DNA of 64,000 bases from the NCBI GenBank assembly GCA_033961575.1, contig CM066729.1, forward strand, positions 36,924,501-36,988,500, in the 5' to 3' direction. Both the position numbers and the translations under genes were made by a program. Under the pieces are notes generated by a model. The model was given only the letters and a program-made list of their open reading frames with translations, was not told the origin of the DNA and ran no database searches. Source of the stretch: Aselliscus stoliczkanus. Lineage: Eukaryota > Chordata > Mammalia > Chiroptera > Hipposideridae. Shown here one piece after another: positions 33,701 through 45,893 of the stretch. The stretch's first letter is position 1, and each line of letters opens with the position of its first letter.

Positions 33701-36656
33701 TGTTTTTATAAAATAAATCCCTCCACTCCTGAAGTAAAGAAAATAAGAGAAAATGGGGGCAAAGAAACTAGAAGGGAAATACTAATTCCAAATACAATTT
33801 ATTCTTTAAACACCATATGATCAATCACGAAATGATGTATCATAATGAAATGATGATGATCAAACATCATTAAACACCATGAAAACCATACCGAACACAG
33901 GTGTAAACCTTCTGTAGTGGTAAGCTGGTAAACGTTTAACAGCTGGTTCTGTGAAATATAAAAACCCTTGTTTGTAGAATTTGCCAGTTTCCACACTATA
34001 ATAGTCCCACCATGGAGTATTTCAGGCAACCAATGTGATGTCAACTGACTGGCAAAAATTTTTGAAAATATAACAATTGGTTTTCCCAAGCTGTTAGTAA
34101 CAGCTCCAGTATACCACAGGCTGGCAAATATTGTATTTTGAACACAAAGAATGATTTCTTAATTTTATTTTATCTTTTAATATTAGGAAATGACTACTTT
34201 TCAGGTGTCCATTTTAAAGTTTGCTGTTTTTAAACAGAAAACTAGTTTGACCATTTGGATTGAATTAAATTAATCACAAAATAGTTCCAACCAACAAACA
34301 AATTGCAATTTAGCTAGCCTATTTTATTTTTAAAACAAAAATCAATTGTTTGGCTGAACTGATTCAAGATTAAATATATATATATATATATTGGATTACG
34401 TTATGTGTATACACAGCCTCCTCACTCCTTTTCTCTAGAATTCATGTGGTTGGAGTATTGACTCAGATCTAGGGGAACCAACTATCTGTAACACACCTAT
34501 CATAACTCAGGGCTGGTATTTCCTTTATGACACACTGTTGTAAAAAAGGAGAAGTTATCTAAGGCAGAAAAAATGAGTACATGTATAGCAAAATAAAACA
34601 AAACAAACTATTTGAAGAACAATTAAATGTTTTAAGCATATCACTAAGTACAAAGAGGTGAGATGCAATAATGTGTTTCTAACCTCTCTGATGCAACCCT
34701 AAATCTGATTTCTAAAGTTGCTATAAAATAAATTGTATTTGAATAATACATCTCCCATCCTTTCCAGCAGTGAGATGCATATCCCTTACCAATCTGGTTC
34801 TCAGCAGGCAGTCCAGCCTGATGAAGTATCAGCAAAATGTCAGCTCCCACAGGGAAGTGCAACATAGAGGCGACACTGAAGAAGTGACAGGCCTTTCAAA
34901 AAGCTATTGTGAAAGTTCAGTTTTTAAAAAGGGATATGGTTGAGGACTGATGGTTTTGTCATTACCACTGAGTTCATATCCTCATCATTCGTGGAAACAG
35001 AATGGAGCCATGGTGTCATAATATAAAGGCATTAAGTTGAAAAGTTGTGGATCTGGTCTGCAGGATATTTGTCTTCCTGTGTTTTCAAAAAGTTAATTTG
35101 AATTAGCTGTCATTTTTTTGGGCACATACCCATTGAAGGGGGCCCAAGTGCTGCTCTTTCCCTTACTCTTGTGTAACGTCTCTGTAAATTTAAAAAAATA
35201 GTCAATCCTCAGTAACCCACTAATGTTTTAATTCCATGAAAAGTTTTGGATACAAAAGGCCATCATCTACCATTCCCTAACATCATGTTGACTATTCTTA
35301 CACATACCTCATATACTTTAGTGATTCCCCCAAGCACCATGAAATTTTAAAATATGGTGCCGTTTCTTCTTACTCTACCCACTAATAATTTTTTTCCTCT
35401 ATTTTTATTGCCTTTTAAAATTCTTCAGGGATTTTATTTCCCAGTATATATAAACAAACAAACAAACAAAAATACTAAATCCTTTTCCTCCATAGCATAT
35501 TGTGTTATAATTGTCTGTTTGTACATGATTAAAGCTATCATTTGTTCTTTTTTACTCCCCTGCTCTTCATATGCAAAGGATGCTCATTAAAGATATGCTA
35601 GATTCAATAAAGAACATTCTTGACAATTTAGGAAAGAAGTTTGGGATTAAAGTTTCAAAGAAATAATCCACCAAGTAAAAAAAGGCACAAGAAAAGAGTT
35701 TACAGTACTGGAAAATATTCAGTAGCCTACACTGAACTGAAGTGAATTGTCAGGACTTTTAAGATGAAATCAGTGACAAACCAAGAAGGAAAGATGTAGT
35801 TAAATGTCCAGCACCACAGCCTCACTGGTCCCTATTCCATTTCTGAAAGCACTTTTCAAAGAATTAGAAGACTAACAACATCAGACAACGATGATGTTCT
35901 TATGATTCATTAGCTTCCTGTCAATGTTCTAGATTTATTTATTTCTGTACTCACCTCTAATGTATGCAATCTTTTAAATATAGCAGAGCTGCTTTAGAAA
36001 AGTGAATAACTGTCTCTGGCTAGTTTCTGTAACTTAAAGGAGCGAGTTTAACCAGATAATATGTAATATTTATATAATATATACAATTCAATGTGTATTA
36101 AATAATACTACATGGTAAATATAGGCATGTGCTGTATAATGATAATATGTTATTCAAAGCTAATGTGAAGAGAGTGATTGTGTGCCTATTCTGTGTTCAC
36201 TGTACTATGTGTTTTTTCATCAATTCTCTCATGATCTTCAGAATGACTAATTAAGTTGAGTTTTCCCCCATTTTATGAATCAGGCAACTGAATCTAAGAA
36301 GAATTGATTAACTTGCAAGGTAACTTGTATGTAATTAGTAATCAAGGACTAGATAATCAGTCCAGTTCATACAAACACTACATATCTGTAGATTCAGACA
36401 ATAGTTGCTAATATTAAGTATTGTAGTTGCCTGGTGTAAAAATTAAAGAAAATAGAGACAATTAAGGTTCCATTGAAAAAACTGAATAGTCAGAAAGTTT
36501 GACTAAGATTGTTCTCTTTTTGTCCCTACATTTGTAGGTTTCAAAAGAGTGACTGATACAGTCAAGAGTATGGTTGAAATGTCAAGTGCCGTAGTAGCCT
36601 ATCCTATGCTCAATTTAATGATGGAGGGAGGGTGCTTCTTCTTCATCTCTGTGCAG
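33700..36656. other. Mostly featureless AT-rich DNA
   Basis: It contains a short TA run (34373-34392) and an antisense MIR-like fragment at about 36180-36350 (CCCCCATTTTATGAATCAGGCAACTGAATC). Nothing else was recognised. Confidence 0.5.
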
Positions 36657-36892
36657 CTTGTCCAACCTATTTCCACAGCCTGAGCTGCCTGCTGTGCCAC
36701 ATCAGTAATAATTCTCAGCGGTACCTTGATGCTAGCCAGTGTACCTGCCTGTCCAACTGGACTGAGCCTGTAAAAAAAAAAAAAAAAAAAAAAAACAGAT
36801 GCTGTAAATCAGAAGGTGATTACAAGTCCTGTTCATCATCTTACATAAATAGCAATCGGAATATTTTTTCGTGTTCTGCAGATGCTGAGTAG
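36657..36892 (+). pseudogene. EGFEM1: Probable decayed laminin-EGF exon of EGFEM1, possible degenerate terminal exon
   Basis: A strong acceptor (cttcttcttcatctctgtgcag) at 36656 is followed, in the phase required by the previous exon, by a degenerate laminin-EGF pattern. CPTYFHSLSC keeps the C-x8-C spacing and QCTCLSNW keeps C-x-C plus the aromatic. Aligned to intact modules, cysteine 4 is Ile, cysteine 5 is Arg, one residue is missing between cysteines 2 and 3, and cysteine 8 falls in a lysine run from a 24-A tract (36772-36795). The frame stays open through the A tract to a TAG at 36890-36892, with further cysteines (RCCK, SCSSS, FSCSADAE). It may be a dead exon, or a terminal exon that has lost its fold. 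Chance similarity is possible but the ungapped match from cysteine 4 to cysteine 6 argues against it. Confidence 0.45.
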
Positions 36893-37098
36893 CCTCAGTC
36901 CTTTTTTGTTTTTATAAGGTTGCCCAATCTTAACTGTGTTTAAAATTCTCTTTGTATGTTGGTAAATATAGCTGGCTAGTTTCCGATAGCAATCCATGAT
37001 TACTCCTGCTGTTTGCTTCCAGTGTCCTGAATTGAATATCTGGCAGAGCACAAAATAAATTCTTATTTCTACAAAATGAGTCATCAAAAAGTTCTACT

Positions 37099-37215
37099 AG
37101 GGCCGACCGAGTGGCGCGGTGTTTAAGCACTGGCTTGAAAAGCCAGCGGCCCCGGTTCGGGTCCCACATATGAGGGCCAGTGACACTGCCCTCAAAAAAA
37201 AAAACAAAAAACAAT
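37099..37215 (+). mobile_element. tRNA-derived short SINE with 13-bp TSD
   Basis: GGGCCGACCGAGTGGCGCGG ... CCCCGGTTCGGGTCCC ... GCCAGTGACACTGCCCTC plus an A-rich tail. Target duplication AAAAAGTTCTACT is at 37086-37098 and 37216-37228. It is the least diverged copy of this family here, judged by its intact A and B boxes. Confidence 0.9.
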
Positions 37216-37444
37216 AAAAAGTTCTACTTGCCCAATACACACACATACACACCATTTGTGCATTAGTTGAGCTCATGATGCACTGTTTGGAAATCTTTAC
37301 CTACTTAAATACTTATTTTTTTTGTTTAACATGCATGCATTCTAGTACTGTTATTCCTTAATATTTAAATACAAAGACCAGTATGACATGTGGAACTCTT
37401 CATTGTCTAATTTGCTTTTTGATATGACTGTCCAGATATCATTG

Positions 37445-37640
37445 TTTCCTTTACAAGCCAGTATCTTGTATGTCCTGATTGACTGTCTTTCTCCACTTAG
37501 GCTCTCTGTTATGTTAGGTAAGTGCTTAGTTTTGCCTTAGTTTCCTCATTTGTAAAATGTGATTAAAAAGGAATCTATCTCATCAGATTTGTATGAGGAC
37601 TAAATAGGTTAATAGATATTACACCTTTGGAAATCCATAT
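37445..37640 (+). repeat. MIR SINE (sense)
   Basis: TTGCCTTAGTTTCCTCATTTGTAAAATG followed by GTATGAGGACTAAATAGG is MIR core and tail text. Confidence 0.75.
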
Positions 37641-37734
37641 GGTATACATTGTCCTGTGCTTTGAAGGTGAGAAAGGTCTCAGGTTACAATACTCATTATA
37701 TTTTAATTTTATCATGTATGAGCCTTTGGTGTAC

Positions 37735-38345
37735 ATACTATTTGCTAAGTACTATATGGAATACTAAAAAAGATAAAATATCCTGCCCTCAAGGAGTTCA
37801 TTCACAGTTTAGTGGATGACAAAGGTGTATAAACCACTGACTTTAACTATATTTTATTTTTTTTGTTTGATTGTTTGTGTTTTTTTTATGAGGGCAGTGT
37901 CACTGGCTCTCATATGTGGGACCCGAACTGGGGCTGCTGGCTTTCCAAGCCAGTGCTTAACCACCGTGCTACTGGCCGGCCCAAGTATATTTTAAAAGAG
38001 GATGAAATAATAGATGTGTGATAGGAATTTATGAGTACCCCATTTGGGGGAATCCTTGAAGGCTTCATGGAAGAGGTGGGCTAACAGCTGAACCTTAAAG
38101 AATGAGTCAGATTTGAGGGGTGGGCTTGTGTGAAGTTCATGCTGGGCAGGGTAACTAACATGAGCAGTAAATGGCCTAATCCTGTGAAATGATACGCAGC
38201 CTCTCCTTGGAGTACAACTGCATTTAGGTTTGGATGGGGGATGAAGGTAAAAGGGATAGAATGAGGGTCAAAAGATGGAAAGCCCCAGATGCCACATTAG
38301 AGAATGTAGCCTTTCTTTTGGAAGTAGTAAGGATGGAGTAAAAGT
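37735..38345 (-). mobile_element. L2 3' fragment split by a SINE
   Basis: Before the SINE at 37880: TTTGCTAAGTACTATATGG, CCTGCCCTCAAGGAGTTCATTCACAG. After it: GAAGGCTTCATGGAAGAGGTGGGC and CTGGGCAGGGTAACTAACATGAGCAG. This is the antisense L2 3' order. Confidence 0.5.
37865..37982 (-). mobile_element. tRNA-derived short SINE, reverse
   Basis: GAGGGCAGTGTCACTGGCTC ... GCTACTGGCCGGCCC with a T-rich reversed tail. It is inserted in an L2 relic. Flanking CTATATTTTA and GTATATTTTA suggest the target duplication. Confidence 0.87.
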
Positions 38346-38955
38346 TGTTGAGGAGGAAATGATTGTGCTATCGGGTATGATATGCAGAATAGCAGCACAT
38401 CTCTGCTCTGCTCAGCCTCACTGTTGATTCATTTTTCCTTGCTTCTGAATGAGGCCCCAGAAAAATCCCATGACTTTTGGAGCCACTCTCAATTTTCATT
38501 GTATAATCCAATTAAAAAGCATAGTTCTATCTTATCAAAATTAATTTCAAATTCAATTTAGAGCTTGCCTAGCCCAGGCCTGCTTCAAGCTCAAAAGTGG
38601 GAACTTCACTCTATCCTCTCCCTGTTTTTGTCCCCTAATGCTTTTGTCCTGGGTCCCCTTCCAAGATGACTTCTGTGGGACCAGCATGTATCCTGTAGGA
38701 AAGGCGTTCCTGTACTTTGCCATTGGTGGAAGCTCCCTCCACATCCCGCTCTCATCTTCAAATGTGATTCTGATATGAGCTCATGAGTCTCCAAGTTTCC
38801 AGAAGGCACACATCAAGCTTTCAAAGTGACTTTCTGAAAACCCTCTGTACTTGGCTTAAGGTGAAGGGAAAGCATTCCATGGAAAGGGGAGCAGGAAGGC
38901 AGTAGTCCTGACAACTCCAAAAATATTATCTAGAACAGTAATAAGTTGTTGCAAC
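38346..38955. other. No recognised features
   Basis: Unique-looking DNA of moderate GC. Open frames on the minus strand lack any family signature. Confidence 0.4.
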
Positions 38956-38959
38956 CTTG

Positions 38960-39165
38960 GACCAGACTGCCTGACCTCCTATTCTGGCTTCTCCACTTAG
39001 GTTCTCTGTCACACTAGGGAAGTTCTTAATTAACCTTAGTTTTGTCATCTGTAAAATGGGGCTAATAAAGAACATTTTTCTATCAGGTTTTTATGAGGAT
39101 TAAATAGGTTCATACACAATATTCCTTTGGAAGGGCATTTAGCACATAGTTATACTCAGGTAATT
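38960..39165 (+). repeat. MIR SINE (sense)
   Basis: It carries ACCTTAGTTTTGTCATCTGTAAAATGGGGCTAATAAAG, GAGGATTAAATAGG and GGCATTTAGCACATAG, the MIR order. Confidence 0.8.
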
Positions 39166-39424
39166 ATAGGCTTAAAAAAATCTCTCTCCTTAAAGAAAAT
39201 CTCTTCCAATATTTAAAAATTAATCCTTACCACTTGAATACCCTCAAAGTGATGGAACAACTGAAAATCACAAAACTAGCTTAACACTCCCTTAACTTAG
39301 CAAGACATAAATTGTATAACACACGTTGATTTAAGGTCTCGTCTGGAAACTGAAACAACAAAAAATTCCATTTTGTATCCTGCTATCTAGTCAACATTTT
39401 TTTTTTCCCTTCAGTTTAATTGTT

Positions 39425-39541
39425 TTTTTGTTTTGTTTTGTTTTTTTTGAGGGCAGTGTCACTGGCCCCCACATGTGGGACCTGAACCGGGGCTGCCGGC
39501 ATCCCAAGCCAGCCCTTAACCACCGCACCACTCAGCCGGCC
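39425..39541 (-). mobile_element. tRNA-derived short SINE, reverse
   Basis: A T/G-rich reversed tail is followed by GAGGGCAGTGTCACTGGCCC ... CACCACTCAGCCGGCCC. Same family as the copy at 1177. It abuts an L1 fragment on its right. Confidence 0.87.
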
Positions 39542-39544
39542 CAT

Positions 39545-40275
39545 GATTTTTTTTAATATTCTACATATAAGTGGTATCATGTGATATTGTCTTTGTCTTA
39601 CTTATTTCACTTAAACAGTGACTTCAAGGTCCATCTATATTGTTGAAAATAGCAAGATTTCCTTCTTTTTTGTGACTGGATAGTATTCCACCGTATATGT
39701 ATACGCCACATTTTCTTTATCCATTCATTCATCGATGGACAGTTAAGTTGTTTCCATAACTTAATTATAAATAATGCTGCAATGAACATAGGAGTGCATA
39801 TATCTTTTTGAGTTAGTGTTCTTATTTTCATCAGAAAATACCCAGAAGTAGAATTGCTGGATCATATGGAAGTTTCATTTTTAATTTTGTAAGGAACCTT
39901 CCTCCCTACTGTTACCCATAATAGCTGCACCAATTTACATTTCGACCAACAGTGTCCAAGGGTCCCCTTTTCTTAGCATCTCCTTCAAATATTTGTTAAT
40001 TCTTGTCCTTTGGATAATAGCCAATCCAACAGATATGAGGTGTGATAGCTCATTGTGCTTTTGATTTTTATTTCCTTAATGATTAGTAATATTGAGCATC
40101 TTTTCATGTACCTGTTGGTCATCTATATGTCTTCTTTGGGAAAATGTCTGTTCAGATCTTCTGCCCACTTTTATTTATTTATTTTCTTTTTAAATGTATT
40201 TTTCAATCATAGTTGACATTCAATATTATTTTATATTAGTCTCAGGTGTACAGCATAGTAGTTAGTATGTATAGC
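39545..40275 (-). mobile_element. L1 3'-region fragment (antisense)
   Basis: It reads the antisense L1M 3' text continuously: TGTGACTGGATAGTATTCCACCG, TTTATCCATTCATTCATCGATGG, AATAATGCTGCAATGAACATAGG, GTAGAATTGCTGGATCATATGG, TGAGCATCTTTTCATG, ending with TCAGGTGTACAGCATAGTAG. Confidence 0.9.
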
Positions 40276-43200
40276 TTGAGGCTTGAGATGTGTTGAGCAG
40301 GACAAGCATGAAAAATGATTTGTTGGAAAATCAGATCCTAAGAACTCAAAGGAAAGATCACAACTAGTAGTACAGATGTGAGACCATCAACACAGGTGGT
40401 TTGGGTGAGATGACTGGGGAGAAGATGCTAAAAGAGAAAGCCTAGAAGATGATGAGCAGAAACTAGCTAAATTCCCTACATTTAGGGGGATATAGAGAAA
40501 GGGAAACCAGTGAATGAGATCAACATTTACCTACCGCAGCTGTTACAAACTGGCAACCTTAGAGCTAAATTTGACTTGCATATGTGTTTTGAATGGCAGG
40601 CTAATTCCGTTGAAAATGTGTTATTCAATATTCAAAATATCTGAAGATGTAGGAATACTGGGCTATATTCCCGCGTGGGAACAAATTAGCTCAAACCTCT
40701 TGGGTTTGGGGGCAGGGACCTTCCAGTTGCTCATAGTCCCACCCATTCCCTGGAATTCATCTGATGAGACTCTACCCACCTTCTCCTGTGTGTTACCCAC
40801 CTGGCTCTGAGAACTCCGTTTGTGACTCCTGCTTTAGAAAGGTTGGAAATGGTGAAAAGGAAATAGAATTCAGAGATTTAATTCCAGAGAAACTTGACTT
40901 CCAAGAAGAAAAGCCTCGTCACTGTCTCATATGCTGCTTAAAAAAGGAAAAGAAAAAAAAGGAGAACAAGCAAAGAGTTTGTGATTTAGAACTTAGTAAT
41001 TTTCAAATAATAATAGTAATAATAACCACATTCATTGGAAAGGGGAAGACATGCCAGTTGAAATTAAAGAATGAATGGAAAGTGATGAAGTAAAAATAAA
41101 ACCTATAGACTATGGTCTAGAGCTTGACAATAAAGGAAACAAAATCATCACCCCATTGTTTTTCCTCCATTAACAGATGTTTGAAATATTCTTTGCCTCT
41201 TTAAGATACATTACCCGTCCTGGTAATCAACCCATGACATTTGTCTGTTGATGAATCTGACTCATTCTTGATCCCTCTCATTCTAGCAGGTTAGATCCAG
41301 TGTAATCATGACAGAAATGGTTCAGAACCCATGAGAGTTTTTCATGTTGAAATCAAATCAAATACCTGGAAATTTGCTTTTACATGAAACTTGCAAAGGC
41401 TATATTTAAATAATTGTGCTGATATATATTTGGAGAAGTAACTTTTTCACTCATTAAATTTTTCTGTTGTAAACTTTTCATTTGTCTCCTGCTCCCTCTC
41501 TCTCTCCCTTTCTCTCATATACACACATATACAATATATTATATATTTTAAGTCACAATTTTTTTGACATTTTAGCATCTCTAAAATTAGGGAGTGTCAC
41601 AACTAATAACACAGCAATATGTAATTACCTTGTTTCTCTCTAATTTAGACTATTTTCTAGGAACAAATTGAAGGAAAGTGTCTGTGACTACATTATGCAT
41701 GATTTATGTCTCCTGGGCCCCAAAGAAGACAGTATGTGAAGGGAAAAATCAAATGAAATATGTATATTAATTTTCAAACAGTTTGAAGTGGCTTAATTTT
41801 AAATGCCTGATTGATCATAATAGTTATTTACAAGTTGGAATAAATGACTGCCTGTTGGCTTTAGAGACAATAGTGATGCTAAGTCTCAGATATCTGTATT
41901 TGCTTTTTTCTATAATAAAAATGACAGGCCTGAAAAAGTAGGGGGGAAAAAATCCTTCTGCTATTTTAAGATACTGTCGATCTTACTGCGTTTTTGTGCC
42001 ATCATTAATCAATTGTCTGAATAGAGAGAAGAAAGGAAGGAAGCCTGCAGACCACTTAATGTGTCTCACTTTAGTGCAGCAGCAAAGATAGCAGACTTCC
42101 TGGATGTCTATCTTTGTGAGAGTCTCCACATAATTAATGTGTTTTGGAAGCTCAGTCTCAAACTTTTCAAATCTTGAGGAAGAAGTTCTGTAATAGCATT
42201 GAAATTGCCTATGTATTCCCACAAGAGACATGTGTGTTAGCTATTACCAGGAAATTATATTTCATTGTATTATAAAATCTGACAGATCTCCATTGTATAT
42301 TTCAACTATGTGTTACTAAATTTTAATTTTAATTTAAGAGAATGCAAAATGATAGTGCTCACATGCCCATACATAGTATACTTAGAAGTTTGCATTTCTG
42401 TAGAGAATATCTGTAACTTAAACTGTGTGATCAAGCAGTCTAATTTACATTTCTAATAATCATATCACGAGAACAATTTTTAATACTTTATGCTTTGCAA
42501 AGCATTTTCCGCCTCTGTTATCTTGTTCAAGCTTGGAAATTATCTAAGGAGAAACAATGATGTCCACTTCAATATTACAGTTCTATGGAAATGATAAAGA
42601 AACCAATTCCACTTATATTTAGTATCTTAAATTATTGTTACCATCAATCTTGAATTACACGGTTTTATAGTATCTAATGTGCAGTATTAATATTGCACTA
42701 TCTTGGATTTTATATGCTTTTTCTTCTATTTTAGATTTTTGAAAATGAAAGACAATTCTAGTTGAAAACTGAAAAGCTGATACATTAGAAGATGAATACT
42801 TTCAAGAGTGCCATGCCAAATGTTTGCAAAAGCTACCCTTTGCACAATGGCACAACCCTACCCACTTAGTAGTCAGGTGCATTATCCACCTGACAAGGTA
42901 ATAAAATATCTCACTTATCTGTTCAGGGCTGATTTTTCAAATTTTAATAATTTTATTAGGCCCTAGGAAGGCCTTTTGAAACTTTGCAAAAAATATTAAT
43001 AACTTATTACAGATTAACTGCATGCTAACTTTGAGGTCAAAGAGGTTTTCAGTTATCTGAATTAGAAGGAATCTGCTCTGAAAAGTAGTATAAGATCCTG
43101 CCCTCTTTACCAACCTTAAGTTCTTATTTATTAAGATGCAGAGACATAAACATTAATTCAAGTGTCTGACAACAATTATTTTTACGAGAAGGTATTGGCA

Positions 43201-45181
43201 ACATGCATGCTAGTAAAGGAATTTGGTGCTGGAGGATGTCCTCAGAAGACAGGTTACCTTCTGAACCTATGTAACTCAGTTTGCTAACTGGAGGACCGAT
43301 CAGAGGCCTGCCAGTTATGATGAACTCTTCACTGTCTAAAATCCATATGTTATTTTCAAGGACTGTCACCTTGAAATTTAGTTGAGCAAGAGTTTGGAAA
43401 TAAGAAGATAAATTGAAAAATGGATTTCGGAATGGAGAATAAAGGGATTTTGAGAACTATGAGGCAATACAAAAGAGACATGGGGAAGAGAAGAAAGGTC
43501 TAGAAGAGTCTGCTTTGGTTCTTAAATAATTCTGATTTTGATGTATTTATAGAGCCAGCAAAAAAAATGAATAACAAATGTAGAAGGAAGGAGAAAACAG
43601 CATTAAAATCATTGAAATCAAAACTATTTATTTTAACCATTACATTAATGTATTTTTGATTGTGATCTCTGGAGAATTGCATATCAATTTCCTCTCATTT
43701 TCCTTCTTTCAAATTGGAAAGACAATACCTCTGTTGATGGATTTTTGTGAGGACTAGGGTTGCTATATAAAAGGAGCTACACAAGCCTCTCATGGTAGAT
43801 CCTCATGTTAGCCTTTATTATGACAAGTAATTTTTTAAATATCCAGATACTGCTTTCCAAGAACTTTAAGTTTTAAAAAAAGATAATCTAGTGAGCTGTT
43901 CTGTGTTATTTAGCATGATGGTACAAATTTTTGTAGTCATTTTCTCTACCAGTTTGAGGAAAATTATAGTTTCTCTGTCTTTCACAGGGTATGTTTCACT
44001 CATTGTAGGTGCTTGTAGCCCACCCTCAAAAGTTTACTCATTTCCTTTCTTCATAAAAAATGCTTTGGGGGAAATTATATTCCTTCTTGGAATTCTGTAA
44101 CTTAAGTGAAAGGCTCTGCCAGTCAGCAGCGCCAGCTTTCCCTTGGTTCTGGCACACAGAACGTGAATTGGTTTCCAAGGAAAAGCATTCAATACTCTGT
44201 ATGCAAAGTAGTAATTTTACATAGCTCTGAATGTCATATCCAAATGTAAAGCTGCCTGTTGCCTCAAGTGTGAAATTCACTCTCATTTAAATGTTGTGTG
44301 TCTTTGCAACTGGTGATGCTGGTATTTGAGAACTGGACCTTGGAAGCATTTGCGAAGGTTGTTTAAAGTAGTAATAACTGTGACCTCTCCCACTGTCACC
44401 AGGAGTCAAGGGAATATAATTTTTTTTTTGTCTTAACAATATTTTACAATCTCTTCCAAGTTGTAAATTTTCCAATATGTTTTGATCACCAGTGTTTTTA
44501 GAGAGTCCATATTTAAAATAATGTTTTCTTTTATCATTTGAATTTAAATATGCAGTAGATTGGATACCCAGTTATTTTCAGATTTCTTTGCCTGGAAACA
44601 GTCTGCTCAGCCATGAGAGTTTGGTTTTTAGGAAGACAGAATATTAGGATGTTTGTCTTTGCTCACTTACAGAGAGTGCCCTGGGATCAATGTCCCAGTT
44701 GGTATCTGTCCATGATGTTTTAAAGATACTAGCCATTTTTTCTGAATGCATTTCATCTTTTGCTTTTGAGGTTGATTTCAGTTCAAAGTGTCAGTGGAGT
44801 ATAAAAAGGTTACTAGAGAGCCTGCCTATTCATGATGCAGCCCAATTTTCATCTGGGTCCTCAGTCACCCCATGCCTGGGTCACTTTTAATCTTCCCACT
44901 GCTTTCCTGTAATTGCTGCTGCTCCTTTGAACTACATTTTCTCATTCCCAAGGTCACTGATAAGAAACTGGTGTCTCCGTGGTTAGAACCAAACCTCCCA
45001 TTTAGGGAAAGCACTCTACACAGAAATCTGGATTTTTAAAAACTATTAATTGTAGTAATTGTATGAGGTACTGAGAACAGTATCTCACATGAGATAGTAA
45101 AAATGATAATAATAGCTATAAAGGAATATAAAAATATACCTTTATTTAGAGAGGAATATATTCACCATAATGTTGTAAAGA
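40276..45181. other. 4.9 kb without genes or recognised repeats
   Basis: No splice-flanked cysteine-rich exon and no repeat family could be named. Open frames such as 40514-41093 (+) have no domain signature. It may contain old, unrecognisable repeats or noncoding regulatory DNA. Confidence 0.45.
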
Positions 45182-45321
45182 TTGTGTAGCTATTGCTGTG
45201 TGATATACTGCCTTAAAATGTAATTACACACAAAACAATAACTACCTGTTATTCCTCAAGGGTTCATGGATAGTTAGGCAGTTGTGCTGGCTGAGGCCAT
45301 ATTCAGCTGAATTCTCATGTA

Positions 45322-45893
45322 TGAGACCTGACAAATAAATTCATGAATTTGTGGCAACAATGTCGCTAGCTTTTTTTGATATCAGAGATAATTATTCATT
45401 ATGAATTTGTACCAACTGAATAAACATTTAACCAAGTTTACTATTTGGAAGTGCTGAAAAGGCTGCATGAAAAAACTAGATGACCCGGACTTTTCTTCAA
45501 CAATTCACGGCTCTTGCATCATGACAATGCACCAGATCACATGGCACTGTCTGTGAGGGAGTTTTTAGCCAGTAAACAAATAACTCTATCAGAACGCCCT
45601 CTCTACTCACCTGATCTGGCAGCCAATGACTTCTTTCTTTACCTGAAGATAAAGGAAATATTGAAAGGCAGACAGTTTAATGACATGCAGGACCTCAAGG
45701 GCAATATGATGACAGCTCTGATGGCCATTCTGGAAAAAGAGTTCCAAAATAGCTTTGAAGGTTGGACTAGGCACTGGTGTCGGTGTATAGCTTCCCAAGA
45801 GGAATACTTCGAAGGTGACTATAGTGATATTCAGCAATAAGGTATGTAGCACTTTTTTTAGGATGAGTTCATGACCTTAATTGTCTGATGTCG
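45322..45893 (+). mobile_element. mariner deletion derivative, copy 1
   Basis: The element is 572 bp between TA dinucleotides (45320-45321 and 45894-45895). Its terminal inverted repeats are TGAGACCTGACAAATAAATTC on the left, and on the right the complement of CGACATCAGACAATTAAGG. Full mariners are about 1.3 kb, so the 5' half of the transposase is missing. The copy at 49045 shares the same internal structure. Confidence 0.88.
45514..45840 (+). pseudogene. mariner transposase C-terminal remnant (D34D)
   Basis: There are 108 open codons ending at a TAA. The last two catalytic aspartates are visible in HHDNAPDH and YSPDLAANDFF. There are 34 residues between the D of DNAP and the final D of AAND, the D34D spacing that defines mariner transposases. 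The first catalytic aspartate and the DNA-binding domain are absent because of the deletion, so it cannot encode active transposase. The ATG at 45514 is incidental. Confidence 0.88.

Noticed and set aside
36836..37214. Two overlapping minus-strand frames of 83 and 94 codons
   Set aside because: They partly read through a SINE (37099-37215) and have no family signature. The plus-strand EGF relic explains the region better.
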